From the NCBI GenBank assembly GCA_017480195.1, contig JAFVBE010000001.1, positions 1-51,635 on the forward strand: a stretch of DNA of 51,635 bases, read 5' to 3'. Below the pieces are notes generated by a model, which was given only the letters and a program-made list of their open reading frames with translations, was not told where the DNA came from and ran no database searches. The translations under genes and the position numbers were made by a program. Origin of the DNA: Lachnospiraceae bacterium. GTDB taxonomy: Bacteria; Bacillota; Clostridia; Lachnospirales; Lachnospiraceae. Positions 31,479 through 40,829 of this stretch are shown here, piece by piece (the stretch's first letter is position 1; every line of letters begins with the position of its first letter).

Positions 31479-34400
31479 TTATTTATCCACAATCTCACTA
31501 TGCCAAGCCTGCAAAGATTTGATACTGTTATTCTCATCCTTATGAGCCTTTACATATGCAATACCCTCTGCCGTAGCCTTGGCTGCTGCAATAGTAGTCA
31601 TATAAGGAACCCTTGCCTTGATTGCTGCCTTACGCAAATAGCTGTCGTCATGCTTGCTGTCCTTACCTACAGGTGAATTGATGATAAGGTCAATATCTCC
31701 GTTGGTAATCATATCAAGCATATTAGGTCTGCCCTCGTGAAGCTTCTTAACAACGGTTGCCTTAACGCCTGCTGCCGTTATGATATCATAGGTTCCGCTT
31801 GTTGCAAGGATATTAAATCCTGACGCTTCAAAGCTCTTAGCTACCTCGACAACCTCGTCCTTATCCTTTCTGTTTACGGAGATAAGCACAGTTCCCTCTA
31901 AAGGAAGCTTGGACTGTACAGCCTCCTGAGACTTGAAGAACGCCTCACCATAATGCTCGGATATACCGAGTACCTCGCCTGTTGAACGCATTTCCGGTCC
32001 AAGAACAGGGTCAACCTCCTGGAACATATTGAATGGGAAAGCTGCTTCCTTGACACCGTAATATGGTATGTGCTGCTCCTTAAGTGAAGGTACCGGTGAT
32101 GGTCTTCCTGTAAGTTCTGATGTGATAATATCAGTAGCAAGAGGCACCATACGGATATTACAAACCTTAGATACAAGAGGTACGGTACGGGATGCTCTTG
32201 GGTTAGCCTCAAGCACATAAACCTTGCCGTTTTCGATTGCATACTGCATGTTCATAAGACCTTTAACATGCATTTCCTCAGCAATCTTCCTTGTATATTC
32301 CTTGATAGTCTTAACATTTTCCTCTGATATATGAAGTGAAGGTATGATACAAGCCGAGTCACCTGAGTGAACACCCGCAAGCTCTATATGCTCCATAACA
32401 GCAGGAACAAATGCATGCTCACCATCACTTATAGCATCAGCCTCACATTCAAGTGCATGGTTAAGGAAACGGTCGATAAGAATAGGTCTGTCAGGAGTTA
32501 CACCGACAGCCGCATTCATATACTCAGTCATGCTCTCATCATCAAATACGACCTCCATACCACGTCCGCCAAGTACGTAAGAAGGACGAACCATAACAGG
32601 ATAACCGATTTTATTGGCAATACCGATTGCTTCATCAACAGTGGTTGCCATACCCGACTCAGGCATAGGAATCTCGAGCTTATCCATCATGGCTCTGAAC
32701 AAATCTCTGTCCTCTGCAAGGTCGATAACTGCAGGTGCAGTACCGAGAATCTTGACGCCGTTTTTCTCTAAGTCGGCAGCTAAGTTAAGCGGGGTCTGTC
32801 CACCGAACTGAGCGATTACACCAACCGGTTTTTCCTTTTTATATATACTGAGTACATCCTCAAGAGTAAGCGGTTCAAAATAAAGCTTATCAGATGTATC
32901 ATAATCTGTAGAAACTGTCTCAGGGTTACAGTTTACAATGATTGTCTCAAAACCAAGCTGCTTTAAAGCCTTTGCAGCATGTACACAACAGTAATCAAAC
33001 TCAATACCCTGTCCTATACGGTTAGGACCGCCGCCAAGTATCATAATCTTAGGCTTGTCCGTATTTATAGGGTTCTTATCCTCACCGTTATAGGTTGAAT
33101 AGTAATAAGCACTATTCTCGGTACCGCTTACGTGTACACCCTCCCAGTTTTCTTCAACTCCTAAAGAAATACGCTTATTACGTATATCCTCCTCAGGTAT
33201 TTCAAGAAGCTGGCTTATATACTTATCTGAAAATCCATCCTTCTTAGCAGTTATAAGCTTGTCATCAGGGAGCATAGAGCCCTTGAATGTAAGGATTTCC
33301 TCTTCCTCTTCTACAAGCTCCTTCATCTGCTCGATGAAATAAGTCTTAACCTTGGTTATATCAAATATCTCTTCTACTGTTGCACCCTTACGAAGTGCCT
33401 CATACATTACAAAATGTCTCTCACTTGAAGGAGTTATAAGAAGCTTAAGTAATTCATCCTTGGAAAGAGTGTCAAAATTCCTGGCATGTCCAAGACCGTA
33501 GCGTCCTGTCTCAAGGCTTCGTATAGCCTTCTGGAAAGCTTCCTTATAAGTCTTACCGATACTCATTACCTCACCTACGGCACGCATCTGAGTACCAAGT
33601 TTATCCTCAACATTCTTGAACTTCTCGAATGCCCATCTTGCAAACTTGATAACCACATAATCACCATCAGGTTTATACTTATCAAGTGTTCCGTACTTAC
33701 CGCAAGGTATATCCTTAAGTGTAAGTCCTGTTGCAAGCATAGCTGATACCAAAGCTATAGGGAAACCTGTTGCCTTGGATGCAAGTGCTGATGAACGCGA
33801 AGTTCTTGGATTAATCTCGATAACGATTATTCTGTCTGATACAGGGTCATGTGCGAACTGTACATTTGTACCACCGATAACCTGTACCTTCTCAACTATC
33901 TTATATGCCTGCTCCTGTAATTTCTTCTGACATTCCTCGGAAATTGTAAGCATAGGAGCCGAGCAGAAGGAATCTCCTGTATGTACTCCAAGAGGATCGA
34001 TATTCTCGATAAAGCAGACCGTTATAATGTTGTTATCAGCATCCCTAACAACCTCTAACTCAAGCTCCTCCCAGCCTAAGATTGATTCCTCGACAAGCAC
34101 CTGTCCAACCAAGCTCGCCTGTAAACCTCTCGCACAGACAACCTTAAGTTCTTCCTTGTTATATACGAGTCCGCCGCCGGCACCGCCCATAGTATAGGCA
34201 GGTCTTAAAACAACAGGATAGCCAAGCTTATCAGCTATGGCAAGAGCTTCATCAACTGAGTATGCAACCTCACTTCTTGCCATCTCGATGCCGATGCTGT
34301 CCATCGTCTTTTTGAACTCTATACGGTCCTCGCCACGCTCAATGGCATCAACCTGAACACCGATAACCTTAACATTATATTTGTCAAGAATACCTGCGTT

Positions 34401-34709
34401 GTTTAATTCAGCGCATAAATTAAGTCCTGACTGTCCGCCCAAATTAGGAAGTAAGGCATCAGGACGCTCTTTAGCGATAATCTGCTCCAATCTATTAACA
34501 TTTAACGGCTCAATATAAGTCACATCAGCTATCTCAGGGTCTGTCATAATAGTTGCAGGATTGGAATTAACCAAAACTATCTCATACCCTAATTTACGAA
34601 GTGCCTTACATGCCTGTGTTCCGGAATAGTCAAACTCACACGCCTGACCGATAACGATAGGACCGGAACCAATAATTAATACTTTGTTGATATCAGTTCT
34701 TTTTGGCAT
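31479..34709 (-). CDS. carB: Carbamoyl phosphate synthase large subunit
   Basis: Makes carbamoyl phosphate from bicarbonate, ammonia and two ATP for pyrimidine and arginine synthesis; 1076 aa, the usual length. Two homologous ATP-grasp halves are visible: KVLIIGSGPIVIGQACEFDY near 8 with PAYTMGGAGGG near 170, and KIMILGGGPNRIGQGIEFDY near 555 with PSYVLGGRGMEVV near 705. The C-terminal regulatory MGS-like domain follows (ILATSGTYDIITAAG near 960). A longer frame to 34778 is rejected: ATG 34707-34709 has AAGGAG. carA is not adjacent; a helicase gene lies upstream. A structured leader lies at 34754-34858 and a long hairpin after the stop. Confidence 0.97.
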   Translation of the reverse strand: MPKRTDINKVLIIGSGPIVIGQACEFDYSGTQACKALRKLGYEIVLVNSNPATIMTDPEIADVTYIEPLNVNRLEQIIAKERPDALLPNLGGQSGLNLCAELNNAGILDKYNVKVIGVQVDAIERGEDRIEFKKTMDSIGIEMARSEVAYSVDEALAIADKLGYPVVLRPAYTMGGAGGGLVYNKEELKVVCARGLQASLVGQVLVEESILGWEELELEVVRDADNNIITVCFIENIDPLGVHTGDSFCSAPMLTISEECQKKLQEQAYKIVEKVQVIGGTNVQFAHDPVSDRIIVIEINPRTSRSSALASKATGFPIALVSAMLATGLTLKDIPCGKYGTLDKYKPDGDYVVIKFARWAFEKFKNVEDKLGTQMRAVGEVMSIGKTYKEAFQKAIRSLETGRYGLGHARNFDTLSKDELLKLLITPSSERHFVMYEALRKGATVEEIFDITKVKTYFIEQMKELVEEEEEILTFKGSMLPDDKLITAKKDGFSDKYISQLLEIPEEDIRNKRISLGVEENWEGVHVSGTENSAYYYSTYNGEDKNPINTDKPKIMILGGGPNRIGQGIEFDYCCVHAAKALKQLGFETIIVNCNPETVSTDYDTSDKLYFEPLTLEDVLSIYKKEKPVGVIAQFGGQTPLNLAADLEKNGVKILGTAPAVIDLAEDRDLFRAMMDKLEIPMPESGMATTVDEAIGIANKIGYPVMVRPSYVLGGRGMEVVFDDESMTEYMNAAVGVTPDRPILIDRFLNHALECEADAISDGEHAFVPAVMEHIELAGVHSGDSACIIPSLHISEENVKTIKEYTRKIAEEMHVKGLMNMQYAIENGKVYVLEANPRASRTVPLVSKVCNIRMVPLATDIITSELTGRPSPVPSLKEQHIPYYGVKEAAFPFNMFQEVDPVLGPEMRSTGEVLGISEHYGEAFFKSQEAVQSKLPLEGTVLISVNRKDKDEVVEVAKSFEASGFNILATSGTYDIITAAGVKATVVKKLHEGRPNMLDMITNGDIDLIINSPVGKDSKHDDSYLRKAAIKARVPYMTTIAAAKATAEGIAYVKAHKDENNSIKSLQAWHSEIVDK

Positions 34710-34753
34710 AGCTTTAATCTCCTTTTCCCAGTGCATTTTTGCTCTCTTATCTC

Positions 34754-34858
34754 GCAAGCTCGCATCTTCGATGCTCAACTGTCTGCTTCGCAGACGGCTT
34801 GCTCGATAACTCGCCGCGAAAAACTCAAATGTCGACTTCGTCGCCGCTTGGTTTTCGC
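34754..34858. promoter_or_regulatory. Structured carB leader with three TTC-loop hairpins
   Basis: Three perfect hairpins share a TTC loop (GAA on the minus strand): gcatc/gatgc (34762-34774), gtctgc/gcagac (34781-34795) and cgac/gtcg (34833-34843). Stem gcaagc/gcttgc (34754-34759, 34797-34802) encloses the first two as a three-way junction. Stem gcgaaaa/ttttcgc (34816-34822, 34852-34858) encloses the third. It lies between the helicase stop and the carB start. The role is unknown: either a dispersed repeat or a pyrimidine-responsive leader. Confidence 0.55.
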
Positions 34859-34912
34859 TTTTGCTCGTTATTTTATCACAAAAGGGCTTAATATTAAAGG
34901 GTAAATTTTTAT

Positions 34913-37495
34913 TTATCTAAGCCTCTTGCCCGTACTGCTTCTTGCCGCCTTGTCCGCCTGCGACTTCTCGCGTCCTTCTGCAAGAAGTGCTTTTCCATTC
35001 TCATTTCTGGTGTAGCAAAGCTCATACTGACCTATATAGGAGCTTATGTAACTGTGAAATGCCTCCGCACTCTCCTTGTTCTTCGCAAATATATCAGGGA
35101 TGGAATAAAACGCATCATTGCCATCACGCTTACCCACCTTCGCAAGTATGTAACGCTGATTATTAATCGGTGCAAAAAACTGATTGATACAGTTTGAATA
35201 TAAAAGCTTATCTCTGCTGCTTGCACTGCTAAGATAAATAAGCTTCTTATTCCGGTTGCCCTCCTCGACTACGACCTTGCCGTCCTTTTCCTCGAATAAA
35301 TTATTATCCTTAAGCGCCTTATACATAGCCTCGCCGACTGTTTTTAATCTGTTCTGTGGAGTCTTTAGCTTCTTATTCTTACTTGAATTAGCCAGCCCGT
35401 AAGCAACAGAAAAGCCTGCCAAGCCAAGACCTATTGAACCAATAGGTGTAAATGCAAGCCCGATACCCGCCACAGTTCCAAGACCTGCAAGTATTGATTT
35501 TTTCTTATTCTTCTTAAAGGCTGTCTCTGATATGGCATCATCAGCTACAGCAGTCTCCTCCGCAACCTCCATAGTCTTAGACTTATCAAGTGCCGTATTC
35601 CACCTTTCCTTAAGATTGTCCCTCTTATTTGAAAGCTCAAGCATCTTAGCATTAATGGCACTTACATTTTCCTCATTAAACGGAGTTTTAATAATTGAAA
35701 GTCTTTCTATACCGTTTTCTATGACATCCTCCTCATAATGAAGACCTAAGAAATTATCCATACGACGCACTAAAAGCTTATAATCCGCACTGTTTTCTCC
35801 TGCTTCATCCTTATATTTTGATGGAAGCAGGCATACAAGATGCCAGATATTACTGGTCTTATCAGGCTGCGGCTTATACACTCTTATGGCACGACCACGC
35901 ATCTGATTACTGAGCATAAATGCGCCTACGAAGCTTGCAAGTATAAGTGAATTGATACAAGGTGAATCCCAGCCCTCGCCGAGCAGTGATTTCGTACCGA
36001 TGATTATCTGTATGTGTCCCTTTGTAAAAATATCCGTAACTGCCGCAGTAAGAAAATGTGCATCACCGACTGCATTTACCTTGACATAATCATTCTCATC
36101 GAGAGCACCCACCTTAGAAAATGTTATCTTGCCCGTATCTCCTACAGCTTCCACAAGTGCGTCCTTTGCCTCTGCCGGAATAATGACTATGGTTCCGCAC
36201 AAGACACCAAGCCTTACGCCGCCTATATCATCCGCTTCACGCCTTAACTGCTCGAAGAACGGAAGCACACCAAGCGAGGTTACATCCTCGTCAGTACCAA
36301 GCACCTTCTCATATTCTTTCCTTATGTAATCGGTAAGAATAAGCATACGAAGCTTATCACCGAAGCCCTTATACTCCGACTTTGCCACCTCTTTTATACT
36401 CTTACACTTACCCTTTGAAGTCATTAAAAGCTTTTCAATATTATCATTAATTGTAAGACAGACCTGCTTTTTCTCGATAAGTCCTGATTTCTTAAGCTCC
36501 GCCTCTAAGCCTTCCCGATAGCCCTCATCGCACTCATAGGCTTCCGGCTCCTCATATAAGAAATTCTGCAATATACCTTCAAGCTTCGCCTCACTGTCTA
36601 TATTTCTTTCATTGATATTCTTCTGATTTCCCGAATAGGTTCTGATAACATTTTTGAACTCAGTATCATTTTTTATTCTCTCCTGAAACTGCCTGCTTCT
36701 TTCCTTGAATTTATCTATCTCGGCAATCTCTTCCTCAGTCGGATAGTTAAAGTACACGAAATCCTGATGCGGACACAAGCTGCCCTCCTTAACTAATTCA
36801 GGGATAGCTATCTCCTCGTCGATTTCACCACACATATCCATATATCTGTTCCATAGCTCAGGCGTGGAATCATAAGGTGGAGTCGCTGTAAGCGCTATAA
36901 TCTTAGGTGCATTGAGTGATGATTTGAATTCTTCAAGTGCCTTCCACCACTCAGTACGAAGGTGATGGCACTCATCAAGACACAGCACCTTAATACCATT
37001 ATTCTTCATCTCAGCGACCACATCAAATCCAATATAATCAACCTCTTCTCTGACTGTATATGAATCTGATTCACCACTGTCGGAAATTTTTTTCTTTGAA
37101 GATGTATTCGCATTATTTGTGGAGGTTTCATCCTCCTCTAAAATCCCCTTATAGTGATTCATCGCACTGTGAAGTGCCTGATATGTTGATATGGTAATTA
37201 CTTTTGCATCCTTTAAATCCTGAGATATATAATCCTTCGGATTTAAACCGTCATTTAAAAAAGCCTCTGTAATTCTTGCCTCCCACTGCTCCCTGATTGT
37301 AATAGATGGCGTGAGAATAAGTGCAGGCTCAGATAATCTTGCTATAAGCTCTATACCAAGGGTTGTCTTGCCCGAACCGGGTGCGGCAACAATATGTATT
37401 TTTCCATCAGCAATATATTTTTGAGAATGCTCCAAAACACGGGCCTGATAATTGCGCCATGTACCCTTGAATTTCATAATATTTGAAAAGTTCAT
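34913..37495 (-). CDS. DEAD/DEAH-box superfamily II helicase with hydrophobic C-terminal segment
   Basis: ATP-dependent nucleic acid helicase of 860 aa. Motifs: Walker A AAPGSGKTTLG near 38-48, motif Ia/Ib LILTPSITIREQWEAR near 60, DECHH near 190, motif III ALTATPPYD near 225, motif V IIGTKSLLGEGWD near 500, motif VI SNQMRGRAIRVYK near 540. This is the UvrB/type III restriction-like fold. Beyond it, residues about 690-740 form a Gly/Ala-rich hydrophobic stretch (GLGTVAGIGLAFTPIGSIGL) that could insert in the membrane. No nuclease or methyltransferase gene is adjacent. ATG 37493-37495 follows GGAGG. Function is unknown; DNA repair or defence are possible. Confidence 0.85.
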   Translation of the reverse strand: MNFSNIMKFKGTWRNYQARVLEHSQKYIADGKIHIVAAPGSGKTTLGIELIARLSEPALILTPSITIREQWEARITEAFLNDGLNPKDYISQDLKDAKVITISTYQALHSAMNHYKGILEEDETSTNNANTSSKKKISDSGESDSYTVREEVDYIGFDVVAEMKNNGIKVLCLDECHHLRTEWWKALEEFKSSLNAPKIIALTATPPYDSTPELWNRYMDMCGEIDEEIAIPELVKEGSLCPHQDFVYFNYPTEEEIAEIDKFKERSRQFQERIKNDTEFKNVIRTYSGNQKNINERNIDSEAKLEGILQNFLYEEPEAYECDEGYREGLEAELKKSGLIEKKQVCLTINDNIEKLLMTSKGKCKSIKEVAKSEYKGFGDKLRMLILTDYIRKEYEKVLGTDEDVTSLGVLPFFEQLRREADDIGGVRLGVLCGTIVIIPAEAKDALVEAVGDTGKITFSKVGALDENDYVKVNAVGDAHFLTAAVTDIFTKGHIQIIIGTKSLLGEGWDSPCINSLILASFVGAFMLSNQMRGRAIRVYKPQPDKTSNIWHLVCLLPSKYKDEAGENSADYKLLVRRMDNFLGLHYEEDVIENGIERLSIIKTPFNEENVSAINAKMLELSNKRDNLKERWNTALDKSKTMEVAEETAVADDAISETAFKKNKKKSILAGLGTVAGIGLAFTPIGSIGLGLAGFSVAYGLANSSKNKKLKTPQNRLKTVGEAMYKALKDNNLFEEKDGKVVVEEGNRNKKLIYLSSASSRDKLLYSNCINQFFAPINNQRYILAKVGKRDGNDAFYSIPDIFAKNKESAEAFHSYISSYIGQYELCYTRNENGKALLAEGREKSQADKAARSSTGKRLR

Positions 37496-37570
37496 ATTTC
37501 CTCCAAAATCCCATAACAACATTTATAATAAAAATGTCGAATCACTAAATATAATTATTAAACCTGTTTA

Positions 37571-38494
37571 TTATTTGGACAAGAAATCTCTGATTTCCCC
37601 GATATGCTCCTTAGTTATCTTATACCCCAGATAATAAAGATGTCCAAGCTTCTCCATATCACCCTCGAGGCGTCCGACTTCATTTATGAATTCATCAGGA
37701 TAGATAACATATATCTTTCCCTCATCAGCTAATCTCTCCATCTCTTCACGCTGGGTATTCTCAAAATGATTGACATTTACAAGTCCCTCTGCGAACTCCG
37801 GATATCTGCTGTAGAAGCGTCTTACCCTGTCTGCATTCTTAGTGCTCTCGTCCTTGCGATAGCCCTTCGACCTTGTTGAGACAACTATTACCTTGTCATA
37901 GCCCTGGTCTAATGCCCATTGAAACGGAATTTTATCTCCGCTTCCACCATCAAGATATTTCTCTCCCTCTACGATAACAGGCTTTGACACAAACGGCATG
38001 GAAGCAGAAGCCCTAACCGCCTGATATATATCAGGGGTTTTACCAAGTTCAAAATAAGCAGGCTTTCCGTCCTTCATAGCTGTAGCAACTGCCACAAGGC
38101 GCTGTCTGCCGCTGTTTAATCTCTCCTCATTCAAAGGCTCTATCTCATTGAACTCGTTAAATACAAAGTCAAAGCCGTATACTCCCTTGCTTGACCTTGC
38201 TGCCTTAAGTCCGACATATCTTGAATCATGTCTGTAGGTAAGATTAACTCTTCCACCTCTTCCAATCTGTCCGGCTGTGTAATTAAGACCATTCAAAGCC
38301 CCTGCGGATACTCCGATTACACATTCCAAATTAATATCCGAATACATAAGATAGTCTACAACTGCATTCGTAAAGACTCCTCTGAATGCACCGCCCTCTA
38401 ATACAAGACAGCCCTTAGTTATATTGTCACTTGCGTATTTTTTAGGTATCTTGCCTACCTTAGACCAAACCTTATTCTCTTTCTTACCAGCCAT
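37571..38494 (-). CDS. Patatin-like phospholipase
   Basis: Ser-Asp dyad lipid acyl hydrolase of 307 aa. The oxyanion loop is LVLEGGAFRGVFTNAVVDYL near 33, the nucleophile is in GVSAGALNG near 65, and the Asp is in KYLDGGSGDKIPF near 190. This is the YjjU/RssA-like cytosolic group with no signal peptide. ATG 38492-38494 has AGGAGG at 7 nt; the longer frame is rejected. Substrates are probably phospholipids or lysophospholipids. It lies about 75 nt upstream of the helicase gene, on the same strand. Confidence 0.92.
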   Translation of the reverse strand: MAGKKENKVWSKVGKIPKKYASDNITKGCLVLEGGAFRGVFTNAVVDYLMYSDINLECVIGVSAGALNGLNYTAGQIGRGGRVNLTYRHDSRYVGLKAARSSKGVYGFDFVFNEFNEIEPLNEERLNSGRQRLVAVATAMKDGKPAYFELGKTPDIYQAVRASASMPFVSKPVIVEGEKYLDGGSGDKIPFQWALDQGYDKVIVVSTRSKGYRKDESTKNADRVRRFYSRYPEFAEGLVNVNHFENTQREEMERLADEGKIYVIYPDEFINEVGRLEGDMEKLGHLYYLGYKITKEHIGEIRDFLSK

Positions 38495-38578
38495 TTTAAA
38501 ACCTCCTGTTATCCCGTCACATAGAGACACTTGCTATCTCTATTACAACATTATATATCGTTGCTTGTCTGCATCATA

Positions 38579-39181
38579 TCAGGCGATAACCTTCTTTATG
38601 GCATCAAGCAGCTCTGAATACTCTTCAAAAGCAGGATATTCAGGATAATCCTTCTTAATCTGCTCTGTACTCTTGAATAAAAATCCTGCCTTGCTCGCCT
38701 GAATCATACCCAAATCATTGAAACTATCACCACTTGCTATAGTCTCATATCCTATAGACTGCAAAGCCTTAACCGTAGTAAGCTTAGACTTCTCACAGCG
38801 CATCTTATAGCCTGTAATCTCACCATTTTCTGCAACCTCAAGTGAGTTACAGAATATGGTCGGCCAGCCAAGCTTCTCCATAAGCGGCTTTGCGAACTCC
38901 TCAAAGGTATCACTTAAGATTATAACCTGACACATAGAACGCAATTCATCTAAGAACTCCTTTGCTCCCGGCATCGGATCAATCTTCGCGATAGTCGCCT
39001 GAATCTCCTTTAAGCCAAGCCCATGCTCCTTAAGTATCTTTAGTCTGTAATTCATCAATTTATCATAATCCGGTTCGTCCCTCGTGGTCTTCTTAAGCTC
39101 GGGAATTCCACTCTCCTTTGCAAAAGCAATCCATATCTCCGGAACCAATACACCTTCCATGTCCAAACAAGTAATATACAT
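38579..39181 (-). CDS. thrH: Phosphoserine phosphatase / homoserine phosphotransferase (ThrH)
   Basis: HAD-family enzyme of 200 aa, close to the Pseudomonas ThrH length. Motif I ITCLDMEGVLVPEIW with DxE in place of DxD (D8, E10) is characteristic of ThrH. Motif II is VIILSDTFEEF near 92, motif III lysine is in KMRCEKSKL near 132, motif IV is ASGDSFNDLGMIQ near 152. It dephosphorylates phosphoserine and can move the phosphate to homoserine. ATG 39179-39181 follows GGAGG. Confidence 0.88.
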   Translation of the reverse strand: MYITCLDMEGVLVPEIWIAFAKESGIPELKKTTRDEPDYDKLMNYRLKILKEHGLGLKEIQATIAKIDPMPGAKEFLDELRSMCQVIILSDTFEEFAKPLMEKLGWPTIFCNSLEVAENGEITGYKMRCEKSKLTTVKALQSIGYETIASGDSFNDLGMIQASKAGFLFKSTEQIKKDYPEYPAFEEYSELLDAIKKVIA

Positions 39182-39304
39182 AATATAATCCTCCGTAATC
39201 AAAATTATTCCGTATAATTATATACAAATTTACATTTTTAATCAATGCCATAGCTCATAGTTTTAACTTTATTTTCCATCTTTTAATTTCATCTTTATTT
39301 AAAA

Positions 39305-40036
39305 TTATTTAACCTTAATAATCTCTGCCACACTTATATCATATCCCATATCCTTAATCACACCAAATAATGAAGACTCTATATCTTCCGTACTTTCTGT
39401 CTTAAAATCATCTATTAATATGAATTTCCCTTCTGCCTCTACTGCTCCATCCTTACCCACGCTAAAGGTTACGGCTATCGGATAAGCATCACCATAGGTA
39501 TATATACACATCATATTTTTACCTTCCAAGGAAGCATCCACGAAAAGATATTTTGTATTAAATGTGGCTGATAACGCAAGTGCCTCAACTCCGGAATATC
39601 TGCTCATCAAAATAGTTATATAAGATGCTGCCGCCTGATATGAAAGGCTTTCCTTTAGCTCCTCTGACATATCTCCCGCATCACTTACAGAGAATCCGTC
39701 GTTTACTCCTACAATAGCTGCCAAATCAACTATACCTGTTGGAAATTCCACAGTATATATACCGGCAGGCTCGGAATAATCAGCATTTATAAGCTTCGAA
39801 TAATATTCCGTATCAGTCAGGCTTCCTGTAAGCATATATCCTGAGATTTTTTCATTATGAAGCTTCTCGTCCATAAGTTTTACTACATTCAAACCCTCTT
39901 CATAAAATGGTATATCATCAGCAGCAGATTCCTTTTCCGAAGCATTACACGCAGAAACAAACACAATTATACAAATATACATTAAAGCAATGACAGTTTT
40001 TCTTTTGTTGTTTAATATTATTTTTAAAGCTTTCAT
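39305..40036 (-). CDS. Putative lipoprotein, 243 aa
   Basis: Begins with a lipoprotein signal peptide: basic start (KALKIILNNKRK), hydrophobic core VIALMYICIIVFV and lipobox VSAC (Cys 30), then an acidic linker. The mature part has no recognised domain; it resembles the DUF4358-type lipoproteins of Firmicutes (mixed alpha/beta, with a GVEALALSATFN segment). It should sit on the outer face of the membrane. ATG 40034-40036 has AAGGTG; the longer frame adds no signal feature. The next gene is divergent, and a perfect 6-bp inverted repeat lies between. Confidence 0.75.
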   Translation of the reverse strand: MKALKIILNNKRKTVIALMYICIIVFVSACNASEKESAADDIPFYEEGLNVVKLMDEKLHNEKISGYMLTGSLTDTEYYSKLINADYSEPAGIYTVEFPTGIVDLAAIVGVNDGFSVSDAGDMSEELKESLSYQAAASYITILMSRYSGVEALALSATFNTKYLFVDASLEGKNMMCIYTYGDAYPIAVTFSVGKDGAVEAEGKFILIDDFKTESTEDIESSLFGVIKDMGYDISVAEIIKVK

Positions 40037-40120
40037 ATTCGACACCTTATTCTCTTTCCTATATACAAATTTTATATTATCATAGTAGACAAACAAAAAA
40101 ATATTTGCTATTCTGTCAAC

Positions 40121-40136
40121 GCATGGCAGACCATGC
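40121..40136. promoter_or_regulatory. Inverted repeat in the divergent lipoprotein/methyltransferase gap
   Basis: Arms gcatgg (40121-40126) and ccatgc (40131-40136) are perfectly complementary around CAGA. It overlaps a likely promoter area for the plus-strand methyltransferase (TATTAT at 40138-40143). An operator role is a guess from position. Confidence 0.35.
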
Positions 40137-40180
40137 TTATTATATCACAGCGACCCTAAAATAAAAAAGGTAATTATAAT

Positions 40181-40825
40181 ATGTTTAACAAATCTGATAA
40201 AAATCCCAAACTAAATATGTCCTTTGACTTTAATGAAATTTTTCAGGACGAATTATTACATATAGATACCCTCGGCAGAGACGAAAGATATTCCAATATT
40301 AACCGCTATCCATATCAGCCCACGCCGTATGTCATATTAGACAAGATAATTGAAAGCGGAACGCTTGATAATTCAAGACATCTTGTAGATTTCGGTTGTG
40401 GAAAAGGCAGAGTTGCTTTTTACCTTGCAGACAGATTTGACAATATCGAGATAACAGGGATAGAGGAAGTAAAGGAATTTTATCATGATGCTATAAAGAA
40501 CAGGAATAAATTCGCCAAAAAGGATATGGTTCATTTTATTAATAAAAGTGCTGAACACTATACTGTCCCAACCAATGCGGACACATTCTTTTTCTTTCGC
40601 CCGTTCTCCATATCCACTATGAAGCAGGTGATTGATAATATATTTTCCTCATATATAAAAAATCCAAGAAGCATTAAACTTATATTCTACTATCTTACCG
40701 AAGAATACATTATGTTTTTATCTTCCATAGCCGGCATGACTTTAACTGCCGATATTGACTGTCGTGACATAATGCAAAAGGACGACAAAAGATTCCGCAT
40801 TTTTGTATATGAGTCTTCAAGCTGA
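40181..40825 (+). CDS. Class I SAM-dependent methyltransferase
   Basis: Enzyme of 214 aa with the SAM-binding motif I LVDFGCGKGRVAFYLAD near residue 68, motif II acid in ITGIEEVKEF near 90, and the aromatic motif IV TFFFFRPFSIS near 135. Substrate is unknown; the FFF(R/N)PF motif appears in small-molecule and RNA methyltransferases alike. ATG 40181-40183 follows AAAGGTAATTATAAT. One of the only three plus-strand genes in the window. A long hairpin begins 4 nt after its stop. Confidence 0.85.
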   Translation: MFNKSDKNPKLNMSFDFNEIFQDELLHIDTLGRDERYSNINRYPYQPTPYVILDKIIESGTLDNSRHLVDFGCGKGRVAFYLADRFDNIEITGIEEVKEFYHDAIKNRNKFAKKDMVHFINKSAEHYTVPTNADTFFFFRPFSISTMKQVIDNIFSSYIKNPRSIKLIFYYLTEEYIMFLSSIAGMTLTADIDCRDIMQKDDKRFRIFVYESSS

Positions 40826-40829
40826 CCGT

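Noticed and set aside
32367-32771. Plus-strand open frame of 134 codons inside carB
   Set aside because: Antisense to a full-length, highly conserved gene; no start signal.
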